DNA from: AM-1111 sp046302135
Lineage (GTDB): Bacteria; Bacteroidota; Bacteroidia; B-17B0; Aurantibacillaceae
Assembly: GCA_046302135.1 (NCBI GenBank)
Contig: JBKCIQ010000070.1
Coordinates: 1 to 5,412 of the forward strand
DNA: 5,412 nt
Reading direction: 5' to 3'
Shown: positions 1 to 5,406 of the stretch, in pieces
How positions within the stretch are numbered: position 1 is the stretch's first letter
Layout of the letters: the number at the start of each line of letters is the position of its first letter
Notes under the pieces: generated by a model
Databases searched by the model: none
The model's input: the letters and a program-made list of their open reading frames with translations, nothing else
What the model was told of the DNA's origin: nothing
Position numbers and translations under genes: made by a program

Positions 1-2
1 CT

Positions 3-1160
3 TTATATCCATTTATAGGTATTGCACAATGGCTGCCTTCAAATAACGGTCTTACAGACACAGTTGTTTACGCTCTAGAGTATAATCATTCAAAAACCAA
101 GGTATTTGCTGGCTCGCTTGGTTCAGGAGTTTTTACATCAATCGACAACGGAGTCAATTGGCAAAGTTCAAATGCCGGTATTACAAACGACAGCATTGTA
201 TCAATGGCTTACAATGATTCACTTTTTTTTGTTGGTACTCACTCAGGATTGTTCAAGTCAAATGATGATGGTAGCACCTGGCAATTAGTAAACCAGTTAC
301 CTCAGGGATTGACAATATTGTCTATCTGCATAAATGGTTCAGACATTTTTATTGGTACTGATGGAAACGGAGTTTTTTATTCCCCTGATTTAGGGTCTTC
401 CTGGAATACTGTAAATAGTGGACTTTCTCAAACCGCATTAAATGTTACCTCAATTGTTGCTGTTGGAAATATTTTAATGATAGGGACAATTTATGACGGT
501 GTATACAAATCGGTTAACAATGGTTTGTCATGGTCTTCGGCAAATTCCGGACTTGGGTGTACAACATACATGAGATCGTTTTTAAGTTTCGGGAATAAAA
601 TATTTGTTGGAACACAGGGTTGCGGAATTTACAGTTCTTCAGATTTTGGTAACACCTGGACCTCCTCCAATTCAGGCTTGACCAACTTAACCGTAATAAA
701 AATGATTGCATCAGGCAACGAAATTTATGCCGCAACTTTTGGTGGGGGAGTTAATTTTTCATCGGATAGCGGCAATACATGGTCAGCAAAAAATTCCGGT
801 TTAAACATGAATAATGATTTAGCAGTTAATACAATCACCACAAATGGTAGTGATTTTTTAATAGGTACATTTGGTTCGGGTGCTTTCAGGTGGCAAACAA
901 TCAACACAACAAACAACACATACGATTTTTCTGATAACAAAATCAAAGTTTTCCCTAATCCCTCTACGCAAAAAATTAATTTCAATTCAGAATCAAAGAT
1001 TATTTATGCAGATCTAGTTGATGGGAAAGGACTTGTTTCAAGATTTTATTTTGATGTTAATGAACTCGATATTTCATCACTTCCCAACGGGAAATACAAC
1101 ATTATTTTCTATGGTGTTCAAAACAAAATAATCGACAAACAACAACTGATTAAGCAATAA
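3..1160 (+). CDS. T9SS-secreted Asp-box beta-propeller protein, 5'-truncated by window edge
   Basis: The reading frame is open from the left edge to a TAA stop, giving 385 visible codons; the Met at 204 is internal because repeat sequence continues upstream of it, so the true start is outside the window. In visible-residue numbering, six Asp-box motifs (S-x-D-x-G-x-x-W type) end at W53, W93, W134, W177, W219 and W260, spaced 40-43 residues. Each is followed by a typical 'NSGL'-like turn and a later 'hhhGTxGxGV' strand. This is the pattern of BNR/sortilin/YCF48-like beta-propellers. A weak earlier repeat end (W10, then PSNNGL) and a last blade without an Asp-box (about 261-297) flank them. Residues about 312-385 form a T9SS type A sorting domain, with VFPNPS at 316-321, a later LDISSLPNGKYNIIF segment and a lysine-rich end. 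The inferred role is an exported, surface-attached or released protein; ligand or enzyme activity cannot be told. The nuclease gene follows after 8 bases. Confidence 0.9.
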   Translation, partial: LYPFIGIAQWLPSNNGLTDTVVYALEYNHSKTKVFAGSLGSGVFTSIDNGVNWQSSNAGITNDSIVSMAYNDSLFFVGTHSGLFKSNDDGSTWQLVNQLPQGLTILSICINGSDIFIGTDGNGVFYSPDLGSSWNTVNSGLSQTALNVTSIVAVGNILMIGTIYDGVYKSVNNGLSWSSANSGLGCTTYMRSFLSFGNKIFVGTQGCGIYSSSDFGNTWTSSNSGLTNLTVIKMIASGNEIYAATFGGGVNFSSDSGNTWSAKNSGLNMNNDLAVNTITTNGSDFLIGTFGSGAFRWQTINTTNNTYDFSDNKIKVFPNPSTQKINFNSESKIIYADLVDGKGLVSRFYFDVNELDISSLPNGKYNIIFYGVQNKIIDKQQLIKQ

Positions 1161-1168
1161 ATTTTTTT

Positions 1169-2248
1169 ATGGAAATTAAAGAAGCTATTCGCGCTTTAGG
1201 TGAGAGATTCCTTGAATTAAAAGACAATATATCTACTGAGGAGGCTACAAAAAATGCATTCATTATGCCGTTTATTCAGGCATTGGGATATGATGTTTTT
1301 AATCCAACAGAAGTTGTACCGGAGTATGTTACAGATGTTGGAACAAAAAAGGGTGAGAAAATTGACTATGCCTTATTTCAGAATGGAAGTCCTGTAATTT
1401 TGGTTGAGTGCAAACATTGGTCGAAAAATCTAAATCTGCACGACAATCAGTTGCTGAGGTATTTTCACGTTTCAAAAGCGAAGTTCGGATTGCTTACCAA
1501 TGGAATAGAGTACAGATTTTTCTCTGATATAGAATCTCCAAATAAAATGGATGAGGTTCCTTTTCTTTCATTTGATATTACATCAATCAGTGAAATTCAA
1601 TTGGAAGAATTGATGAAATTTCATAAGAAAAATTTTGAGGTAGATAAAATAATAAACACAGCTAGTGAGTTGAAGTACATCAACGAAATTAAAGGTAAGA
1701 TTCATTCAGAATTGAAATCACCTTCTGAGGCTTTTGTCAAATTTATAGTATCATCAATTTACTCGGGCAGGGCAACAGAAAAAGTGATGGCACAATTCAC
1801 GGAGTTCAGTAAAAAAGCAAATGCACAATTGATAAATGAAATAGTTTCCGCCCGTCTTAAAAATGCGCTGAATCAAAATATGCATATTGAAAGTGATGAA
1901 CCTAAATCTGCGCCAAACGAAAACATGATTGAAAATACCGATCGCAAGATTGAGACAACTGTTGAGGAGATGGAGGGGTATTTTATTGTTAAGGCACTTT
2001 TAAGGAAGAAAATCGAGGTAAGCAGAATTGCCTACCGAGATGCACAAAGTTATTTTGCAGTCCTACTTGATGACAACAACAGGAAAACCATATGCAGATT
2101 TTATTTTAATGGTTCCAAAAAATACCTTGCTCTTTTAGACAAGGAAAAAAAGGAAACCAAAATTGAGATTAAATCTTTAGATGATCTTTATAATTATCAA
2201 AACAAACTTTCAGATGCATTGGAGAATTTTGAAGAGGCCGGTAAATAA
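1169..2248 (+). CDS. Stand-alone type I restriction HsdR N-terminal-domain protein (PD-(D/E)XK nuclease-like)
   Basis: This 359-residue protein resembles the stand-alone HSDR_N_2 / COG4748-type family, recognised from memory rather than by search. Residues about 20-125 carry the nuclease core: TEEATKN (23-29), the 'MPFIQALGYDVFNP' region, D66 in KIDYAL, E80-x-K82 in VECKHW, and Q94-xxx-Y98 in QLLRY. Together these are the D...ExK plus QxxxY signature of type I restriction endonuclease domains, so the catalytic residues look intact. A helical middle (about 140-235) and a polar linker (about 236-262) lead to a C-terminal module (about 263-350) with EGYFIVKALLR, YRDAQSYFAVLLDDNNRK and ICRFYF, which family members usually share. 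There is no DEAD-box helicase, and no HsdM or HsdS gene nearby. The ATG at 1169 suits the family's usual N-terminus; there is no Shine-Dalgarno, only a T-run, as is common in Bacteroidota. It could be a defence nuclease, but its true role and substrate are unknown. Confidence 0.88.
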   Translation: MEIKEAIRALGERFLELKDNISTEEATKNAFIMPFIQALGYDVFNPTEVVPEYVTDVGTKKGEKIDYALFQNGSPVILVECKHWSKNLNLHDNQLLRYFHVSKAKFGLLTNGIEYRFFSDIESPNKMDEVPFLSFDITSISEIQLEELMKFHKKNFEVDKIINTASELKYINEIKGKIHSELKSPSEAFVKFIVSSIYSGRATEKVMAQFTEFSKKANAQLINEIVSARLKNALNQNMHIESDEPKSAPNENMIENTDRKIETTVEEMEGYFIVKALLRKKIEVSRIAYRDAQSYFAVLLDDNNRKTICRFYFNGSKKYLALLDKEKKETKIEIKSLDDLYNYQNKLSDALENFEEAGK

Positions 2249-2251
2249 AAA

Positions 2252-3505
2252 TTATTGATTGAACACCACAATTTTTTTGTTCAGAATGCGGTTTGCGGAA
2301 ATAAATTTCACTAAATAATTTCCTGGTTGTAGAAGTTGTTCCGCCTTTACTTCAAATCTCGAAGATTCAATATATGATTCCCAAATCAATTCTCCCAAAG
2401 AAGAATAAATTTGGACTTTAGAAGGATTATTTTTCTCTGAAGATAAAAATCCTGAAATTGTAAAGTCTCCATTATTTGGGTTTGGGTATATGTCAAAGAA
2501 ACTTTTACTATTTGCATCAATAATAATTATTTTCGAATACGAAAAAGTTCCGTCAAAATCTGTTTGTTTTAGTCTGTAATAATAGGTTTCGCCTGTAGAA
2601 ACTTCCAGATCAATAAACGAATAATCCAATATTGTAGATGAGTTGCCATTGGCGGCTAACGATTGTACAATTCCAATCGGATTGAATTCAACGCCGTTCA
2701 GACTCCGTTCAATTGTAAAAAAATCATTGTTTAATTCAGATGCTGTAGCCCAAGAAAGTTCTATTCCTAAATCACTTTCAGCGGCATTAAAGCTTAGTAA
2801 TTCAATAGGGAGCGGTGTTACAAGTCCGCCTGTAGCAACGCATGGCAAAGGGTTATCCAAACAATTATTTACTGAATTTCCAAAAAATGATGAGGAGTTG
2901 TTTGAGGTAATACCTCCTTGCGCTGTAATTGTACCAGTTCCGACAACTGAGGCATTGTTATTTCCAGCTACACTACCCGATACACTGATCTGACCATTAA
3001 TAGTGCTTGCATTGCTGTTGTTTAAAATAAGGTTTCCGGTCACATTAACTGAGGCACATGCATCAATAATGAAAACCGTATTATTTGAAAACGTCATTGG
3101 TCCTGTATTAAGCGTTGCACAACCATGCACCCAAACCACTACTGTTTGGGTAGCTGTAAATGAACCTTCTATGGTCATATTATTGTAAATATCAACAGTT
3201 GCAGAATTCCCTGCATCATAATTATACGCCGCTCCACCTGCTGGATCCAGAAGTACTCCGTAAACCGCTAATGTACCATTGTTTCCTACTGATAGGTTTC
3301 CCGTGACCGTAACAGTGCTGTTGGCAGTAATAGTTACATTGGCAACATTGCTGGTTCCTGGTGCGGTTCCTCCATTCCATGTGCTTCCATTTACCCAATT
3401 TCCGCCCGGATTTACACTATTGAAATTTTGAGCAGACGTAAAATCTGCAGAGATCATGCAGGTAAAAATCAGAACAAAAACATATACTACTTTTCTCAAA
3501 AACAT
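2252..3505 (-). CDS. Secreted repeat-rich adhesin-like protein with Fn3-like module and T9SS type A sorting domain
   Basis: This is a complete 417-residue protein. Residues 1-25 form a signal peptide (MFLRKVV, hydrophobic core, then TSA before Q26), indicating Sec export. Residues about 34-60 (NWVNGSTWNGGTAPG...VTI) match the opening often seen in Bacteroidota beta-helix or G8-like surface proteins. Residues about 60-210 are rich in Gly, Ser, Asn, Thr and Val with short repeating strands such as VTVTGNL, VNVTGNL and VSGSVAGNN, suggesting a right-handed beta-solenoid stalk. After a cysteine-containing linker (C215, C222) comes PLPIELLSF (231-239) and a module running to about 325 with SWATASE, FTIERS and YYYRLKQTDFDG, a common Fn3-like unit before T9SS tails. 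Residues about 336-417 are the sorting domain (DIYPNPNNGDFTI, then LQPGNYLVKF and a KKIVVFNQ end). The expected location is the cell surface or outside the cell. The gene converges on the HsdR-N gene and diverges from hemL. Its ligand is unknown. Confidence 0.9.
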   Translation of the reverse strand: MFLRKVVYVFVLIFTCMISADFTSAQNFNSVNPGGNWVNGSTWNGGTAPGTSNVANVTITANSTVTVTGNLSVGNNGTLAVYGVLLDPAGGAAYNYDAGNSATVDIYNNMTIEGSFTATQTVVVWVHGCATLNTGPMTFSNNTVFIIDACASVNVTGNLILNNSNASTINGQISVSGSVAGNNNASVVGTGTITAQGGITSNNSSSFFGNSVNNCLDNPLPCVATGGLVTPLPIELLSFNAAESDLGIELSWATASELNNDFFTIERSLNGVEFNPIGIVQSLAANGNSSTILDYSFIDLEVSTGETYYYRLKQTDFDGTFSYSKIIIIDANSKSFFDIYPNPNNGDFTISGFLSSEKNNPSKVQIYSSLGELIWESYIESSRFEVKAEQLLQPGNYLVKFISANRILNKKIVVFNQ

Positions 3506-3518
3506 AAATTTTACGAGG

Positions 3519-3526
3519 CAAACTTA
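3519..3526 (-). promoter_or_regulatory. Candidate -7 promoter element (TAnnTTTG) for the T9SS adhesin-like gene
   Basis: Read on the minus strand this is TAAGTTTG, an exact match to the Bacteroidota -7 consensus TAnnTTTG. It ends 13 bases before the ATG at 3505, so the mRNA leader would be only about 8-10 bases. No TTG or TTTG -33 element is present at 17-23 bases spacing (the stretch there reads TAACATAAC), which lowers confidence. Confidence 0.4.
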
Positions 3527-3584
3527 TTACATTTAAGTCTCATGTTATGTTAATTTAAACTTAATTTTTTTTCCGTTTATCGAT

Positions 3585-3612
3585 ATAAGTATTAAAACTT
3601 ATGTGTTTTAAT
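3585..3612. repeat. Two overlapping inverted repeats in the hemL / T9SS divergent intergenic region
   Basis: Two perfect inverted repeats share bases. The first has 6-base arms ATAAGT (3585-3590) and ACTTAT (3597-3602) around a 6-base loop. The second has 8-base arms ATTAAAAC (3591-3598) and GTTTTAAT (3605-3612) around TTATGT. They cannot fold at the same time. They lie 77 bases before hemL and 79 bases before the divergent gene's start, so they could be an operator or a switchable leader. The region is very A/T-rich, which makes chance repeats likely. The rest of the 184-base interval shows no exact TAnnTTTG on the plus strand, so the hemL promoter is not identified. Confidence 0.35.
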
Positions 3613-3689
3613 TAGGTTGATTTAGAAATTAAAAAAATATTGTCCTTAATTGATATCATTATTCATAATTCTTTTCTGAAATTTGTTTT

Positions 3690-4964
3690 ATGATTAAACA
3701 ACGTAGTGAAGAATTATTTAATACAGCGCAGAAATTTTTTCCCGGCGGTGTTAACAGTCCCGTAAGGGCGTTTAGAAGTGTGGGAGGAACTCCACATTTT
3801 ATTCAGCGTGGAAAAGGTTCTCACATTTGGGATGCTGATGGAAATGAGTTCATAGATTATTGTTGTTCCTGGGGGCCACTGATTTTGGGTCATGCCAACG
3901 AAATTGTAGTTAATGCTATCAAGAATGCCGCGGAAAATGGTTGTACGTTTGGAGCGCCAACGGAGCTTGAAAATAAACTTGCCGATTTAATTATTTCAAA
4001 TCATGGTTTCATTGAGAAAATGAGATTTGTTAGTAGTGGCACAGAGGCTGTAATGAGTGCAATTCGTTTGGCTCGCGGATACACCGGCAGAAATAAAATC
4101 TTAAAATTTGAAGGATGCTATCATGGTCACACTGATTCATTACTTGTTAAAGCAGGGAGCGGATTAGTAACGTTTGGCAATACATCCTCTGATGGTATTC
4201 CACAAAGTTTTGTGAATGAAACAATAGTTGTTCCTTTGAATAGCACTGATGCTGTTGAACAGGCATTCATTCAGTTTAAAGATGAAATTGCATGTGTGAT
4301 CATTGAGCCCATACCGGCTAACAATGGTTTATTGTTGCAATCTAGAGATTATCTTCTTTTCCTAAGAGAAATTTGTACACTGAATAAATCATTACTTATT
4401 TTTGATGAGGTGATTAGTGGTTTTAGGGTAGGGTTTTCAGGTGCCGCGGGGTACTATAATATTAAACCGGATATCATCACTTTCGGAAAAATAATTGGTG
4501 GAGGATTGCCGGTTGGAGCATATGGTGCGTCTAAAGAAATAATGTCTTGTATTTCTCCGGAGGGAAGTGTTTACCAGGCTGGTACCTTGAGTGGAAATCC
4601 TATTGCAATGTCAGCAGGAATTGCTCAGCTTTCTCAATGTTTACAAAAAGATTTTTATTCAGATTTAGAATCAAAAACAAGGTCTTTTGTGAGTAGACTT
4701 ACAGAGCTTCAAACTAAAAATAGTTTGTTTAAAATTTTCAGTGTTGGAAGTATTTTCTGGATAGCTTTCACAGATAGAGATTCGATTAACTCTTCAGAGG
4801 AAATTGAGCCTGATAGCATGAAATATTTCCGCGCACTTTATCATCAGCTTTTAGAGAAAGGTGTTTACTTTGGACCATCGGGATACGAAGTTGGTTTCGT
4901 GTCTTCAGCCCATTCTGAAACTGATTTTAATGTTACTTTAAGGGCATTTGAAGAAAGCTTATAG
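3690..4964 (+). CDS. hemL: Glutamate-1-semialdehyde 2,1-aminomutase (HemL)
   Basis: HemL converts L-glutamate-1-semialdehyde to 5-aminolevulinate with pyridoxal phosphate or pyridoxamine phosphate, the last step of the C5 route to heme and other tetrapyrroles; it is a cytosolic fold-type I aminotransferase, usually dimeric. The 424-residue length fits the family. Visible motifs in order: FPGGVNSPVRAF (17-28), SWGPLILGHA (60-69), SSGTEA (115-120) for phosphate binding, CYHGHTDS (143-150), EPIPANNG (206-213), FDEVISGFR (238-246) with D239 facing the cofactor pyridine nitrogen, FGKIIGGGLPVGAYG with K267 as the Schiff-base lysine, and QAGTLSGNP (296-304). The ATG at 3690 is the first possible start after an in-frame stop at 3666-3668. 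E. coli HemL has, from memory, EPVAGNM where this protein has EPIPANN; I believe the latter is common in Bacteroidota. No other hem gene adjoins it; it stands alone between a T9SS gene and the rRNA leader. Confidence 0.96.
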   Translation: MIKQRSEELFNTAQKFFPGGVNSPVRAFRSVGGTPHFIQRGKGSHIWDADGNEFIDYCCSWGPLILGHANEIVVNAIKNAAENGCTFGAPTELENKLADLIISNHGFIEKMRFVSSGTEAVMSAIRLARGYTGRNKILKFEGCYHGHTDSLLVKAGSGLVTFGNTSSDGIPQSFVNETIVVPLNSTDAVEQAFIQFKDEIACVIIEPIPANNGLLLQSRDYLLFLREICTLNKSLLIFDEVISGFRVGFSGAAGYYNIKPDIITFGKIIGGGLPVGAYGASKEIMSCISPEGSVYQAGTLSGNPIAMSAGIAQLSQCLQKDFYSDLESKTRSFVSRLTELQTKNSLFKIFSVGSIFWIAFTDRDSINSSEEIEPDSMKYFRALYHQLLEKGVYFGPSGYEVGFVSSAHSETDFNVTLRAFEESL

Positions 4965-5021
4965 ATTTTATCTTATTGAATATCAGAAATTTAAATTGTT
5001 TTTTTACTTTTTATATTTTTT

Positions 5022-5054
5022 TTTGAATCTGTTGAGTTTTTTATACTATCTTTG
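5022..5054 (+). promoter_or_regulatory. rRNA operon promoter P1 (TTTG - 21 bp - TATCTTTG)
   Basis: A -33 element TTTG (5022-5025) is followed after 21 bases by TATCTTTG (5047-5054), an exact TAnnTTTG -7 element of the Bacteroidota primary sigma factor. A strongly T-rich tract (4999-5023) lies just upstream and could act like an UP element. The bases after the -7 box, CCCTCCCG, are C-rich, as in the second promoter. Transcription would begin at roughly 5058-5062 (inferred). Confidence 0.7.
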
Positions 5055-5078
5055 CCCTCCCGTTTTTGAAGGGAAAAT

Positions 5079-5089
5079 GTTCTTCGAAA
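5079..5089 (+). promoter_or_regulatory. boxA-like motif between P1 and P2
   Basis: GTTCTTCGAAA differs by one base from the downstream boxA-like motif GTTCTTTGAAA at 5276-5286. It lies about 20 bases after the predicted P1 start, so only P1 transcripts would carry it. The antitermination role is inferred from resemblance only. Confidence 0.35.
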
Positions 5090-5105
5090 TTTTTTAAAGA
5101 GAGTG

Positions 5106-5135
5106 TTGTTAGAACCAAAAAAGTTATTACTTTTG
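5106..5135 (+). promoter_or_regulatory. rRNA operon promoter P2 (TTG - 19 bp - TACTTTTG)
   Basis: TTG (5106-5108) is followed after 19 bases by TACTTTTG (5128-5135), another exact TAnnTTTG element with standard spacing. The start region that follows is CGCCCCCG, closely like the C-rich sequence after P1. Transcription would begin near 5139-5142 (inferred). Tandem promoters of this kind are expected before a ribosomal RNA operon. Confidence 0.72.
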
Positions 5136-5150
5136 CGCCCCCGCAGATGT

Positions 5151-5230
5151 GGAATAGGGTTGGGGAGCTGGGGAGTAAGATGTAGGGATTGAGGGGGAGT
5201 GAGTTATTTGATATAGGATTATGATGGGGG
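5151..5230 (+). other. G-run cluster in rRNA leader
   Basis: Runs of three or more G occur at 5157-5159, 5162-5165, 5170-5173, 5185-5187, 5193-5197 and 5226-5230, while C is almost absent, in an otherwise A/T-rich window. Gaps between the first five runs are 2, 4, 11 and 5 bases, so a G-quadruplex would need one long loop. Pairing of the CCCCC at 5138-5142 with one of these runs is an alternative. Part of it is a loose direct repeat (TAGGGATT then GGGGG from 5183; TAGGATT then GGGGG from 5214). Confidence 0.5.
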
Positions 5231-5247
5231 TCTAAAGAAGATTTAGA
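5231..5247 (+). repeat. Small hairpin in rRNA leader
   Basis: TCTAAA (5231-5236) and TTTAGA (5242-5247) are perfect 6-base arms around the loop GAAGA. It is A/T-rich and weak, and sits just after the last G-run and before the boxA-like motif. Its function is unknown. Confidence 0.35.
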
Positions 5248-5275
5248 TTCTTAAAGAAATAATAGAGATTGAAAA

Positions 5276-5286
5276 GTTCTTTGAAA
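5276..5286 (+). promoter_or_regulatory. boxA antitermination motif of the rRNA leader
   Basis: GTTCTTTGAAA resembles the bacterial boxA sequence (E. coli rRNA boxA is TGCTCTTTAACA, from memory), the RNA site bound by NusB-NusE to protect rRNA transcription from early termination. The context GAAAAGTTCTTTGA is typical just upstream of Bacteroidota 16S genes. The motif is also part of a near-perfect palindrome, TTCTTT-G-AAAGAA (5277-5289). Confidence 0.6.
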
Positions 5287-5351
5287 GAAATGAATAACCA
5301 AAAGAAGTAGCAGCAAGGAAGCGATACTTTAATTGGATTAAACAATGCTAG

Positions 5352-5371
5352 CAGTTGTAGTGATACAACTG
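5352..5371 (+). repeat. 8-bp hairpin with GTGA tetraloop in rRNA leader
   Basis: CAGTTGTA (5352-5359) pairs perfectly with TACAACTG (5364-5371) around GTGA, which as GUGA RNA is a stable GNRA-type tetraloop. It is the strongest short hairpin in the leader and lies between boxA and the predicted 16S start. It may help leader folding or RNA processing (inference). Confidence 0.55.
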
Positions 5372-5391
5372 AACAATGAGCCCTTATAAAG

Positions 5392-5406
5392 ACATTTCCT
5401 AAATGT
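5392..5406 (+). repeat. 6-bp hairpin at the right edge of the leader
   Basis: ACATTT (5392-5397) and AAATGT (5401-5406) are perfect arms around CCT. The loop is tight and the stem A/T-rich. It could instead pair with sequence after the 16S gene to form the usual RNase III processing stem, which cannot be judged from this window. Confidence 0.3.

Noticed and set aside
106..288. Short open frame on the plus strand
   Set aside because: It overlaps the propeller gene in another frame, and its translation has no domain or export signal; the repeat pattern in the main frame runs straight through it.
514..985. Two minus-strand open frames inside the propeller gene
   Set aside because: They lie antisense to a clearly coding repeat region and show no recognisable motifs.
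2260..2283. TGAACA / TGTTCA inverted repeat with a T-run as a terminator
   Set aside because: The T-run is in the 12-base loop rather than after the stem, and the site is inside the coding end of the T9SS gene, so it does not look like an intrinsic terminator.
2643..3188. Two plus-strand open frames opposite the T9SS adhesin-like gene
   Set aside because: They are shadows of the repetitive Thr/Val/Asn codons on the other strand; the minus-strand protein has a signal peptide, Fn3-like module and sorting domain.
3613..3689. Promoter for hemL
   Set aside because: No exact TAnnTTTG element with a TTG at proper spacing was found; near matches such as TAATTCTT were too poor to annotate.
4988..5005. 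AATTTAAATT palindrome followed by seven T as the hemL terminator
   Set aside because: The stem has no G or C and no real loop; it would be too weak. It is more likely part of the T-rich sequence upstream of P1.
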